NCBI GenBank assembly: GCA_016934535.1
Contig: JAFGSQ010000010.1
Location: 16,564-80,563, forward strand
Length of the DNA: 64,000 nucleotides
Source: a candidate division WOR-3 bacterium
GTDB lineage: Bacteria > SDB-A
Direction: 5' to 3'
In this document: in pieces, positions 45,126-53,846 of the stretch
How positions within the stretch are numbered: position 1 is the first letter of the stretch
Layout of the letters: every line of letters begins with the position of its first letter
Notes under the pieces: generated by a model
What the model was told of the DNA's origin: nothing
Seen by the model: the letters and a program-made list of their open reading frames with translations, nothing else
Databases searched by the model: none
Translations under genes and position numbers: made by a program

Positions 45126-46882
45126 GTGGCCGCCTGCAATGAAATCAGTGTGTTTCGGATTTCTTCACCGCTTAAATTTTTAAAGCTGTCAGAGTTTTTG
45201 CACGCGTGCGCTATATACGACAAAGCGCCGAGGTGCATTTCCGGAGAAAGCGTCGGGGAAACGAGAAGGATAATTACATTTACTTTTTTCGCCTTTTTCC
45301 CCCACGATATTCCTTCTTCTGAAATTGCTATGACAATTTTCGGCTTTTTCATTATTCGCAGTCTGCAATGAGGAAGCACGACTCCATCCGAGAGGATTGT
45401 CTCCTGCAGATTTTCTCTGACATTCGAAGCGTCTATCACAGCCATTCGGTCGGGGAAAAATCCCTTTTTCTCGCCCTCTCGCGCCAGTGCGTCTATGGTC
45501 ATTTTCCTGTCATAAATTCCGTCGAGGCGGATGCAGGAGATGTCATCTTTACTGAAACGATGGCGTTTCGGCAAAACTCTCGGACTCTTTACCATATCTT
45601 CTTCACCGATTACCCATGTCTGCCATTTTTTTATGTATCTTTCAGTGACAAAAACCCCGAACACTGAAAATAATACAAGGGAGGGAATGACTATGTCCGC
45701 GACAGTCTGCCCTTTTTCACCGAGAATGCTGACGAGAAAAGCCGATTCCACCGCCGCGACGCCGTCCTGAGGAACCATGAGCGGAGGTACGCAATTTACT
45801 ATTTTCGGTTCATTTTTCATAAGTTTCAAAACGAATTTTACACTGACGTACTGAGAAACGCCTCTGCTTATTATGTAAATTAAAATCGGCGAAAGAATTG
45901 GCGTGCTGAACTTTGCAAAATCAATCTCCGCTCCGATAAGAGCGAAGAACAGCAGGTTGAAAGCGGGCATAATGTTCTCGATTTTCATAGAGTCAAAGGC
46001 CATCGATCCCGAAAAATTTGATATCAGCGCTCCTGCGACCAGAACCGCTATGAGAAAAGGCAGGTGGAGAAGTATTGATAATCCTGTAATGACGGTTACA
46101 ATCCCCGCTACAGTCAAAAACATCTCCATGGAAGGAGCCGGGTGCTCGGAAAGAAGCCTGACCATAAAAAAATCCATGCGCCTCTTTTTATCGCTATTTC
46201 CGATCCCGTGAATCAGGATCCAGAGAAATACGAACGCCCCTATGCCTATCAATACAGCCACACCGATGTCTTTGGTGGTTTGCGTAAAGGATAGTTCCCC
46301 GCCTGTCTGTGTTTTTATCTGAATTAAAACGGAAAAAATGAGTATTGCGAAAAGGTCGACTATGGCCATGATGTTTCCTATTATATTTCTTATGTCTCCT
46401 TCGATTTCATATCTGTTCATTATCGCAAAAATAATTGCCGGAGACTGAGCTATTGCTATAGACGCTATGAGAAGGGATATAAACAAATCTATTCCGGATT
46501 CTTCAAACATCTTCCCGTAAAAATAAAATGAGAAAAAAACCACAGTAAATGTCATTGCGACGTTGGCGATCGAAACCCAAAAAACTTTTTTCAGGATTTT
46601 TCTCATTCTTGTGAAATGAAGTTCTTCCCCTATGCCGAAAGCGATCAGCGAAAGGAAAGCAAATATAATAAATTGAAAAGAAACAAATTCTTTCGAATAT
46701 ACTTCGGCAACTTTGTCGGAAATGTTTCTCATAACGAGGATAGTGAGAGGACCTATAACGATTCCGCCCAGTATCTGTCCGATTATCTCGCTGATTCTCA
46801 TCCTTCTTGCCACTCTTCCGCCGAGGTTTCCCGCAAGAATCAGCAATCCGATTGTCAGTATGTGAAGACCGTAGCTATTCAT
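45122..46882 (-). CDS. CPA2-family Na+(K+)/H+ antiporter with C-terminal PTS EIIA-type domain
   Basis: 586 residues. The first 400 are a CPA2-type antiporter with about 12 membrane helices (NLGGRVARRMRISEIIGQILGGIVIGPL at the start; GAEIDFAKF near helix 9-10). After a linker, residues about 435-586 resemble a PTS EIIA type 2 (fructose/PtsN) domain: DGVVLPHCRL, with the phospho-acceptor-like His, and VNVIILLVSPTLSPEMHLGALSYIAHACKN. Such a domain could set transport by PTS phosphorylation. It overlaps the downstream cyclase by 4 bp. Transported ion is not certain. Confidence 0.85.
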   Translation of the reverse strand: MNSYGLHILTIGLLILAGNLGGRVARRMRISEIIGQILGGIVIGPLTILVMRNISDKVAEVYSKEFVSFQFIIFAFLSLIAFGIGEELHFTRMRKILKKVFWVSIANVAMTFTVVFFSFYFYGKMFEESGIDLFISLLIASIAIAQSPAIIFAIMNRYEIEGDIRNIIGNIMAIVDLFAILIFSVLIQIKTQTGGELSFTQTTKDIGVAVLIGIGAFVFLWILIHGIGNSDKKRRMDFFMVRLLSEHPAPSMEMFLTVAGIVTVITGLSILLHLPFLIAVLVAGALISNFSGSMAFDSMKIENIMPAFNLLFFALIGAEIDFAKFSTPILSPILIYIISRGVSQYVSVKFVLKLMKNEPKIVNCVPPLMVPQDGVAAVESAFLVSILGEKGQTVADIVIPSLVLFSVFGVFVTERYIKKWQTWVIGEEDMVKSPRVLPKRHRFSKDDISCIRLDGIYDRKMTIDALAREGEKKGFFPDRMAVIDASNVRENLQETILSDGVVLPHCRLRIMKKPKIVIAISEEGISWGKKAKKVNVIILLVSPTLSPEMHLGALSYIAHACKNSDSFKNLSGEEIRNTLISLQAAT

Positions 46883-47612
46883 TGTACAGTATGTACTCGA
46901 TGGAATCCGCTTTGTAATACAGTGTCTTGGCTCTGACCGTATCTCCTCCCTTTTCCAGAAGTCTTGCGTAAGCTCTCCAAAGCTCAGGATCTTCAGGTCT
47001 CTTTTCGGACAACAGCCTGAAAAGCCTTTCAGCTTTCACAAGATCTGCCTGCTCTTCGTTTACTGCGGCGAGAGAATATAGAAAACGGATGTTATCCGGT
47101 TCGATTTGCACCAAGCGTTCAAGAATGCCCTCGGCATCGGCAAGTTTTCTTCTCTGTTGTAATAAAAGAGCGAGTGAATACCGGGCGTAAACGTCTGAGG
47201 AATCCGAAAGGACAGCTTTTGAATAAAAATACTCCGCTTTTTCAAGGTCCCCGATCTTCCTGTAAATGTTTCCCATGGCCAGATTCCCATGAAAGTTCAG
47301 TGAGTCAGCGACAATAGATATTTCGGCCGCCTCGTGAGCTTTCTCTGTTTCTCCGCATGCAAACAGAGCCCTGGCGTACAATCCGTTCGCCGTTGGAGAT
47401 TCCGGGTTTATTTCAACCGCTTTTTTACTCTCAGAAAGAGCCTTTTTAAGAAGCTCCCGTACTTCATCGGTATCTTCATACTCTGTTTTCAGTCTGTTTA
47501 TCTGTTCCAGATGGAAGGCGGCTGAATCTATGAGTTCGTCGAAGTTCGCTCTTTTCGAACAGTTCAGCAATATGCCTGACAGTAAAAACCCGGCAAACAA
47601 TTTATATTTCAC
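46875..47612 (-). CDS. TPR-repeat lipoprotein
   Basis: 245 residues from GTG 47612, preceded by GGGGG at 6 nt. A longer frame to 47672 lies inside dapF. A signal ends at lipobox-like LLNC (about 16-19), then about five tetratricopeptide repeats (ESPTANGLYARALFACGET, LNFHGNLAMGNIYRKIGDLEKAEYF, PEDPELWRAYARLLEKGGDT). Probably a periplasmic protein-protein interaction lipoprotein. It overlaps dapF by 11 bp and the antiporter by 8 bp. Confidence 0.82.
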   Translation of the reverse strand: MKYKLFAGFLLSGILLNCSKRANFDELIDSAAFHLEQINRLKTEYEDTDEVRELLKKALSESKKAVEINPESPTANGLYARALFACGETEKAHEAAEISIVADSLNFHGNLAMGNIYRKIGDLEKAEYFYSKAVLSDSSDVYARYSLALLLQQRRKLADAEGILERLVQIEPDNIRFLYSLAAVNEEQADLVKAERLFRLLSEKRPEDPELWRAYARLLEKGGDTVRAKTLYYKADSIEYILYNE

Positions 47613-48420
47613 CTGTTTCCCCCTTAAAAACTTCTTCGGCTTTGCCCGAAATGAAAACGACGCCGTCGTCATTTTGAGAGATCGTTATATTCCCTCCTCT
47701 CTGTTCCGCCACTGCTTCTTTTTCAATTCTATTAATTCTCCTGAGAACTGAAAAAGCAGCGGCGGCTCCGGTTCCGCAGGAAAGTGTTTCTCCCGCGCCC
47801 CTCTCGTATACTCTTTGAGAAAAACGGTTCCTGTCGACGATTTTTACCGCCGAAACATTGACGCCGCCTGGAAATACGCCTGATGAAGAGACACAGTCAA
47901 AAAGCGATTTCAAATCAGTTTGAAAAACATCTTCGACAAAAACCACCGCGTGAGGGTTGCCGATTGAAACGCAGAAAAACTCTCCCGTAGATCCGCAATT
48001 GAGCTTTGCGGGAAATGCGTTTCCTGGCTTTAAAGATTCAAAATCAGGCTTTCCGATTGAGGTTTTGATTAAAGCTTTGTTTTTTCCGTCGTAATCAAGT
48101 ATCTCACAAATTTTTTCTCCTGAATCCGTGTATACTCTGAAGTCGATTTTTCTCAAAACATTCATGTAAAAATACAAAACAGCAGACCTAAGTCCATTTC
48201 CGCACATTTCAGCAGGCGAGCCGTCACTGTTGAATATTTTCAATTTGAAATCGCATGTTTCATGGTTGCTAAGCAGTAAAAGGCCGTCGGCGCCTATTTT
48301 CATCCTTCTGTCGCAGAGTATTTTCGAGAGTTCTCCCGGGGGAATCCCCATAAGTTCTTTGTTGAAGAGGTCTATAATGATGTAATCATTCCCTGCGGCC
48401 TGATATTTATAAAAAACCAT
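47602..48420 (-). CDS. dapF: Diaminopimelate epimerase
   Basis: 272 residues from ATG 48420 (GAGGAG upstream; a start 18 nt earlier lacks the family fit). The cofactor-free racemase has both catalytic cysteines: EMCGNGLR in the first half and SCGTGAAAAF in the second, plus the N-terminal QAAGNDYIIID. It makes meso-diaminopimelate for lysine and peptidoglycan. It is the first gene of the dapF-TPR-antiporter-cyclase run. Confidence 0.94.
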   Translation of the reverse strand: MVFYKYQAAGNDYIIIDLFNKELMGIPPGELSKILCDRRMKIGADGLLLLSNHETCDFKLKIFNSDGSPAEMCGNGLRSAVLYFYMNVLRKIDFRVYTDSGEKICEILDYDGKNKALIKTSIGKPDFESLKPGNAFPAKLNCGSTGEFFCVSIGNPHAVVFVEDVFQTDLKSLFDCVSSSGVFPGGVNVSAVKIVDRNRFSQRVYERGAGETLSCGTGAAAAFSVLRRINRIEKEAVAEQRGGNITISQNDDGVVFISGKAEEVFKGETGEI

Positions 48421-48635
48421 TGACAGGCTCCTCTTCATTAATTTTAAAACCGGTAAAATCCGGTTTAATTTTGACTGTTTTCTTTATTCTGCACGAATTC
48501 CATAACAAATTCAAGTTCATAGTTTGAAAAAATAAAACTGTTTTTATGTTAGAAAGAATTGTTGACTATCAATAAAAAATAATACCTGCGTATTGAATCA
48601 TTTTTTGTTTTAATATAATATTAATCGGAGGGCCA

Positions 48636-50840
48636 TTGGGAAAAAAAACTGTTCTGATTGTTGAAGACGAAAACTTAATTTCTCTGAGAATAAAGCTTGT
48701 TCTGGAACAAAACTCATTTGAAGTTATTGACGTAGTAGATTCAGCTGAAAAAGCTTTAAAAGTTCTCGAAAATTCAAAACCGGACATTATCTTGCTCGAC
48801 ATTCTTCTGTCTGGCGAGATGGACGGAATTACTGCTTCTTCCATTATTAAAGAAAAACATGACATACCCGTCATTTTTCTCACGGCAATAAAAGACAGCG
48901 AGCAGCTCGAAAGGCTTGCAAAATGCGACCATTACGGCGTAATTTACAAGCCTATTGAAGACAACGAAATAACGGCGACCATAGAAAAAGTTTTATCTTG
49001 CGGAAAAAAAGGATCTTCCGGCAATTCTGAAGATCGAACCACCGAAAACCCGGAATTATTTATTGAAAATATACTGAATGAAAAATCATTAAATCTCATC
49101 AACTCTATAACTCTGTTCCTGGACAGCAACGGTTACCTGCTCAAGATCAACTCCAGAGCCGAAGAAGTTTTCAAAATTAAATCAGATGAAATCACCGGTA
49201 AGAAACTTGATTCCGTTTTTGACATAAAAAGCGTAAAAAGCTGGAAACAACCGGCCAAGATATTGAAAGATCTCCTCGACAACGGGGACATCGAAATGTT
49301 TTCGACTTTCGTTGAACTGAACTTTAATGACATTGTTTTAGGTGTTTCAAAAATGAGCTCTGCTGTAAAAGATCCCGGTGGAAAAATCTCATTTTTCATT
49401 ATCATACTCGAAGACAAACATTTCGAGGAAATCATGGACAATTTTTACAGAATTAGCTCTGAAAGAATCAAGGCTATAATTAACAACATCGGCGAAGGAA
49501 TAGGAGTTGTCAACGGCGATGAAGTTTTTGTCTTTTCAAATCCAACAGCGGACAGAATTTTCGGAGTTTATCCACAAAGCCTTATTGGAAAAAATTTGAA
49601 GAGTTTTCTTTCTCGCGACCACTATCAGCTCGTTCTTTCCGAAACCGAAAAAAGAAAATTACTAAAAAAAACCACATATTTTATCGAAATTTCCCGTCCG
49701 GACGGAGAAAAGAGAATTTTAAGCGTCACCGCTACACCCGAGACCGATAAAAACGGCACTTTCGTCAGTTCCATTGGTATTTTTACTGATATTACCGAGA
49801 AGATCAAACAGGAAAAAACCATGAAAGAAGAACAGGAAAAACTCAGGCATCTCATCAACGGCAGCAGAGATATACTCTACTCAACAGACATCGACGGGAA
49901 CATTGTTTTCATTGGACCTCAAACCAAAACTTACAATCTCGCTCCAGACGACGTAGTAGGTAGAAACATTCTCGAATTCATCCATCCCGACGACAGAGAA
50001 AGAGCTATGCGGGAATACGAACAAGTCATGAAAACGGGAAAATCATTTCCCTCGGAGGTCAGATTGTTGGACAGGGAAGGCGCTGTTCATTGGTTTGAGG
50101 ACTACGGAAACCCTGTTTTCGACGGTAAAGGAAATGTCAAGGGCCAGGTAGGCATGCTCAGGGACATAACCGAGAGAAAAAGAATTGAAAATGAATTGAC
50201 TAGCGCTGTTAAAGAAAAGGAAATTCTGCTTCACGAAATACATCACAGGGTCAGAAATAATCTCGAAGTCATATCGAGCCTTCTTCAACTTCAGGCTTCC
50301 ACAGTCGGTGACGAAAAACTCGCTGTTTTACTAAAGGAAACCCAGAGCAGGGTTTTAAGCATTGGACACGTTCACGGTCTTTTGTATCATTCCCAGAATT
50401 ACTCGACAATAGAGTTCTCTAATTTCATAGACATATTGACGGAGGAAAACTCCCTGACTTTCAGAAAAATGGTCAATCAGCTCGAAATAATCAAAGATTT
50501 GAAAAAGCTTTCAATAAGTATAGACAAAGCAATACCGGCGGGTTTGATAGTTAATGAAATAATGATGAACTGTATGCGTCATGCTTTCGTCGGAATGGAA
50601 AATGGAACTCTCTGGATTTCTCTCGGTTCCCGAACCGAGAACCTTGAAGAAGGGAAAACAGTTGATTTCGCTGAAGTAAAGATAAAGGACAACGGTTTGG
50701 GAATTCCGGAAGAAACTGACATCAACAGAGCAAAAACGCTCGGAATGACAATTATTAAACTTCTGACAAAACAGCTCAACGGTGAAATATCATTGAAAAA
50801 AGAAAACGGAACTGAAATCTGTCTGAAATTTCCTCTTTAA
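48636..50840 (+). CDS. Hybrid response regulator-PAS-histidine kinase (HisKA_2 type)
   Basis: 734 residues. A receiver domain (about 4-120; VLIVEDENLISLRI, phospho-acceptor in ILLDILLSGEMDG) is followed by three PAS-like regions (about 145-260, 275-390, 395-515), then LLHEIHHRVRNNLEVISSLLQLQA, the phospho-His box of HisKA_2/HWE kinases. The terminal HATPase has NEIMMNCMRHAF and DNGLGIPEE. Start TTG 48636 has GGAGGG 3-4 nt upstream. No transmembrane segment, so a cytoplasmic sensor. Signal unknown. Confidence 0.9.
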   Translation: MGKKTVLIVEDENLISLRIKLVLEQNSFEVIDVVDSAEKALKVLENSKPDIILLDILLSGEMDGITASSIIKEKHDIPVIFLTAIKDSEQLERLAKCDHYGVIYKPIEDNEITATIEKVLSCGKKGSSGNSEDRTTENPELFIENILNEKSLNLINSITLFLDSNGYLLKINSRAEEVFKIKSDEITGKKLDSVFDIKSVKSWKQPAKILKDLLDNGDIEMFSTFVELNFNDIVLGVSKMSSAVKDPGGKISFFIIILEDKHFEEIMDNFYRISSERIKAIINNIGEGIGVVNGDEVFVFSNPTADRIFGVYPQSLIGKNLKSFLSRDHYQLVLSETEKRKLLKKTTYFIEISRPDGEKRILSVTATPETDKNGTFVSSIGIFTDITEKIKQEKTMKEEQEKLRHLINGSRDILYSTDIDGNIVFIGPQTKTYNLAPDDVVGRNILEFIHPDDRERAMREYEQVMKTGKSFPSEVRLLDREGAVHWFEDYGNPVFDGKGNVKGQVGMLRDITERKRIENELTSAVKEKEILLHEIHHRVRNNLEVISSLLQLQASTVGDEKLAVLLKETQSRVLSIGHVHGLLYHSQNYSTIEFSNFIDILTEENSLTFRKMVNQLEIIKDLKKLSISIDKAIPAGLIVNEIMMNCMRHAFVGMENGTLWISLGSRTENLEEGKTVDFAEVKIKDNGLGIPEETDINRAKTLGMTIIKLLTKQLNGEISLKKENGTEICLKFPL

Positions 50841-50871
50841 TTCCGCAGTTTAAATTAACTTGCTGTTCAGG

Positions 50872-51375
50872 TTATCTTTTAATTCCGTGAATTCTGTCCG
50901 CTTCCTTTTGTATAATTTCACTGAATTTTTTTGATTCTTCCTGATTGTAAAGAGGGCTCTGGGGATCTGAAACTCTCGGTGTCCAATAGCTTTCCATTTC
51001 GAGCCATTTTGAGTGGCTGTAGCCGTGATTGTTCAAAACTGCCATGAAATCAATTTTTTTTTCGGGATCCTGCGGATCTTTTAAATAAGCCATTTCTGCA
51101 TGAATGACCGAGTAATCCTCGAGTGATCCCGGAGCGCCTCCCCCTCTTTTCTTTTCAAGTGCGGCCCGGTATAACGGCATAAATGCCATAGCAGTCTTGC
51201 CCATGTCTTTTGGATCGCTCATCGTGGCCGTGTATCCTTGTTTGGCTTTCTTCCAATCTTCGACAGAAACGCCTTTAGATTGGGCAATTTCCGCTTCTTT
51301 ATTCTCGTCTCCGGCTGTTTCAGACATTAATGCGCAAAGTTCAGCGTATTTTTCGAGAGAGATCAAATCACTCAA
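50872..51375 (-). CDS. Protein of unknown function
   Basis: 167 residues, soluble, charged and mostly helical. It contains two similar segments (DNKEAEIAQSKGVSVEDWKKAKQGYTATMSDP and NNHGYSHSKWLEMESYWTPRVSDP), each with a Trp and ending in SDP. This suggests an internal duplication. Start TTG 51375 has AAAGGAGG at 4 nt. No family recognised. Convergent to the histidine kinase gene. Confidence 0.65.
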   Translation of the reverse strand: MSDLISLEKYAELCALMSETAGDENKEAEIAQSKGVSVEDWKKAKQGYTATMSDPKDMGKTAMAFMPLYRAALEKKRGGGAPGSLEDYSVIHAEMAYLKDPQDPEKKIDFMAVLNNHGYSHSKWLEMESYWTPRVSDPQSPLYNQEESKKFSEIIQKEADRIHGIKR

Positions 51376-51444
51376 ATTGCCTCCTTTATAGTTTATCCTA
51401 ATATAACAGAAACCGCCCCATCAGTCCATTTTCAGCGAAAAGGA

Positions 51445-53064
51445 TTAAGACATCATTTCAACATCCTTTTTCGCTTCGGTTATGCCTTTTAAAGCAAATT
51501 TCTCAGACAGAATATTTACCGTTTCACGCGAAACAAAAGCCGGCAGTGTCGGTCCCAAAATAATATTTTTAAATCCCAGATCAAGAAGAGCGAGAAGGAC
51601 GGCGACGGCTTTCTGTTCGTACCACGCAATGTCGAAAGCTATAGGCAGTTCGTTTACGTCTTTTAGTCCAAAAATTTCTTTAAGCTTGAGTGCAGTGAGT
51701 GCCAAAGAGTATGAATCGTTGCATTGACCTGCGTCCAAAACCCGGGGAATTCCGTTAATTTCACCAAGCCCCAGCTTGTTGTACCTGTACTTCGCGCATC
51801 CTGCAGTCAAAATAATGGCATCTTTTGGCAAAAGCTCGGCGACTTCCGTGTAATATTTCCTCGACGGATGCCTCCCGTCACAACCTGCCATGACCACGAA
51901 TTTCTTTACGGCGCCTGTTTTAACGGCTTCCGCTATTTTCTCTGCCAGCGCTTCCACCTGATTGTGGGCGAATCCGCCTGTTATCTTTCCTTTTTCTATT
52001 TCTTTTGGAGGAGAACATTTTTTGGCGAGCTCTATGATGGTTGAAAAATCTTTTTGTCCGCCTTCTTTTCTGTCTTCAATATGTTTGACACCCGGATAAC
52101 CGGCCATACCTGTTGTAAAAATTCTGTCTCTGTAAGAATCTTTTACCGGAATAATGCAGTTTGTAGTCATCAGGATCGGACCGTTGAATGTTTCGAACTC
52201 CTTGTCCTGTTTCCACCAGGACCCGCCGTAATTTCCTTTGAAGTGTGAATATTTTTTAAACGCCGGATAATAGTTGGCCGGAAGCATTTCTCCGTGTGTA
52301 TATACATCGACACCGGTCCCCTGGGTCTGTTTCAAAAGTTCGTCCATGTCCTTAAGGTCGTGTCCGGAAATGAGAATTCCGGGGTTGTCGCCTGCGCCAA
52401 TGTCCACAGCGGTCGCTTCCGGATGACCGTAGACAGAAGTGTTGGCCCTGTCGAGAAGAGCCATCGCCTTTACGGCTGTTTCGCCTGTCTTCATTACTAA
52501 TGTCAGTAATTCTTCCGCCGTGTGATTTTTCCTAAGCGAAGCGAGAGCTTCAAACATGAATTTAAAAATGTCATCGTCAAAATAATCTAAAACAGCAGCG
52601 TGTTCGGTATACGCGGCGATTCCCTTCAATCCGTAGAGTATGACGGATTTTAACGACCTTATGTTTTCGTCATCGCTCAGACTGAGAATTCCGACGCTCT
52701 TTGCTTTGTCATCAAATTCGTCATCCGAGTTTCCTTCCCATTGAGCGCAGTCAAATGTTTCGTCCAATTTTCCCGCTTTTTTTCCCAATTCATCTCTTGT
52801 TTTTATGGCCTGTCTTATCAAATCTCTAATTTTATCGTCGTCAAAATTTGCGTTCGTTATTGCCGAAAAAAGAGCCTTGCAGACAAAAACTCCCGCTTTT
52901 CTTTCAACGGGAACAATTTTTTCGGCGTAACAACCAATACCCTGAAGAACGAAAATCAAAAGATCCTGAAGATTTGAAGTTTTTTCCTGCTTCCCGCAAA
53001 TTCCTCTGGCGGTACAAGCCGTGTTTTTTGCCGTTTCCTGGCACTGGTAGCAGAACATTGACAT
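51445..53064 (-). CDS. hcp: Hydroxylamine reductase / hybrid cluster protein, class I
   Basis: 539 residues. N-terminal cysteines C5, C8, C17 and C23 have the CX2CX8CX5C spacing of class I (strict-anaerobe type) hybrid cluster proteins, which hold a [4Fe-4S]. Ligands for the hybrid cluster occur in GHDLKD, HGEMLPA, TTNCI and AGCAKYRYN. It reduces hydroxylamine and, in physiological settings, nitric oxide. AAGGAGG precedes the ATG. It lies downstream of an Rrf2 regulator and ferredoxin fragment, indicating nitrosative-stress control. Confidence 0.93.
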   Translation of the reverse strand: MSMFCYQCQETAKNTACTARGICGKQEKTSNLQDLLIFVLQGIGCYAEKIVPVERKAGVFVCKALFSAITNANFDDDKIRDLIRQAIKTRDELGKKAGKLDETFDCAQWEGNSDDEFDDKAKSVGILSLSDDENIRSLKSVILYGLKGIAAYTEHAAVLDYFDDDIFKFMFEALASLRKNHTAEELLTLVMKTGETAVKAMALLDRANTSVYGHPEATAVDIGAGDNPGILISGHDLKDMDELLKQTQGTGVDVYTHGEMLPANYYPAFKKYSHFKGNYGGSWWKQDKEFETFNGPILMTTNCIIPVKDSYRDRIFTTGMAGYPGVKHIEDRKEGGQKDFSTIIELAKKCSPPKEIEKGKITGGFAHNQVEALAEKIAEAVKTGAVKKFVVMAGCDGRHPSRKYYTEVAELLPKDAIILTAGCAKYRYNKLGLGEINGIPRVLDAGQCNDSYSLALTALKLKEIFGLKDVNELPIAFDIAWYEQKAVAVLLALLDLGFKNIILGPTLPAFVSRETVNILSEKFALKGITEAKKDVEMMS

Positions 53065-53115
53065 AAAAACCTCCTTATATTATTTCGCCTTCCAATGACA
53101 CCGCATATTCTTTTA

Positions 53116-53229
53116 TCAACATTGTTTTGCCCGCTTTTTTACCTGAAGTGCTCCCTCCGGGCAATTCGGTATGCATTGTCCGCAGCCGTCGCACAATTCT
53201 TCATCAATTTTAATTATTTTTCTCTTCAT
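53116..53229 (-). CDS. Truncated ferredoxin-like [4Fe-4S] ORF
   Basis: 37 residues. From ATG 53229 (AGGGGA upstream) it reads KIIKIDEELCDGCGQC then IPNCPEGALQV before an early stop. This is the N-terminus of the ferredoxin usually encoded beside hcp, with one CxxCxxC...CP cluster motif. The family members normally continue with a second cluster motif (CDGLGAC...CP), which is missing. After QV the frame runs through a six-A tract and stops within about 8 codons. Shifting frame there gives an unrelated sequence. It is either a working mini-ferredoxin or a remnant. Confidence 0.68.
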   Translation of the reverse strand: MKRKIIKIDEELCDGCGQCIPNCPEGALQVKKRAKQC

Positions 53230-53641
53230 TCTTTTCCCCTGTTGAGTAAGCAGTCAAGTCAAATAGCGTCAAAGCGTCAAATTCTTTGACGACATTCTTT
53301 TCAATCTTCTTTATCTCACGCCTTATGGGACAGTGCGCCCTGTTTTCGCATATCTTTTTTCTGAAAAGACAATCTGTGAGTTCTATTTTACCCTGAAAGA
53401 CTTCAATGATTTTAGAAATATTGATTTTCGAAGGATTTTCTATAAGCCTGAAACCGCCCGATTTTCCTTCTTTTGTTTCAATCCACCCTGTCTTTACTAT
53501 CTCTTGTAAAATCTTTCTCAGGTACTGATAAGGGATTTTCTGTTTTTGTGCGATATGCCTTGATGAAACAAAATCTTTGGATTTTGCCAGCTCTAAAAGC
53601 GCCCTGACGGCGTAATCTGTGTTTTTTGTCAAAAGCTTCAT
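53210..53641 (-). CDS. Rrf2-family transcriptional regulator
   Basis: 143 residues. An N-terminal winged helix (LTKNTDYAVRALLELA, IPYQYLRKILQEIVKTGWIETKEGKSGGFRL) precedes three cysteines in DCLFRKKICENRAHC, suited to an Fe-S cluster as in NsrR/IscR/RsrR. Position upstream of the ferredoxin fragment and hcp suggests an NO/redox-responsive repressor of this operon. It overlaps the ferredoxin fragment by 20 bp. Promoter and operator lie just upstream. Confidence 0.9.
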   Translation of the reverse strand: MKLLTKNTDYAVRALLELAKSKDFVSSRHIAQKQKIPYQYLRKILQEIVKTGWIETKEGKSGGFRLIENPSKINISKIIEVFQGKIELTDCLFRKKICENRAHCPIRREIKKIEKNVVKEFDALTLFDLTAYSTGEKNEEKNN

Positions 53642-53654
53642 TTATTTACCTTAT

Positions 53655-53675
53655 CTGATACTATATTAGTATCAG
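53655..53675. promoter_or_regulatory. Perfect 21-bp palindrome, probable Rrf2 operator
   Basis: Nine-bp arms CTGATACTA and TAGTATCAG flank a TAT centre. The palindrome covers the -10 box of the rrf2-ferredoxin-hcp promoter, so binding should block transcription. Probably autoregulation by the adjacent Rrf2 protein. Confidence 0.75.
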
Positions 53676-53691
53676 TAATAAACATTGTCAA
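53663..53691 (-). promoter_or_regulatory. Sigma70-type promoter of the rrf2-hcp operon
   Basis: On the minus strand a perfect TTGACA (53686-53691), 17-nt spacer and TAATAT (53663-53668). AAGG lies ahead of ATG 53641. The -10 box sits inside the palindrome described separately. Confidence 0.75.
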
Positions 53692-53846
53692 GCTCTTTTT
53701 CACTTCAGAATCCCGGATCCGGTAGAATTTAACTTAAAAAAGTCAAAAATCGAGACTATTGCCTATATAAACGGAAAAAATCTATGAAGTGAAGAGTTCG
53801 CAAATAAATTACAGAAAATCAATAAAAGAAATTTGGATGATTTTTA

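Noticed and set aside
48447-48466. Inverted repeat AAACCGG/CCGGTTT ahead of dapF
   Set aside because: Only 7 bp, without a U-tract or a matching site elsewhere; too weak to call an operator.
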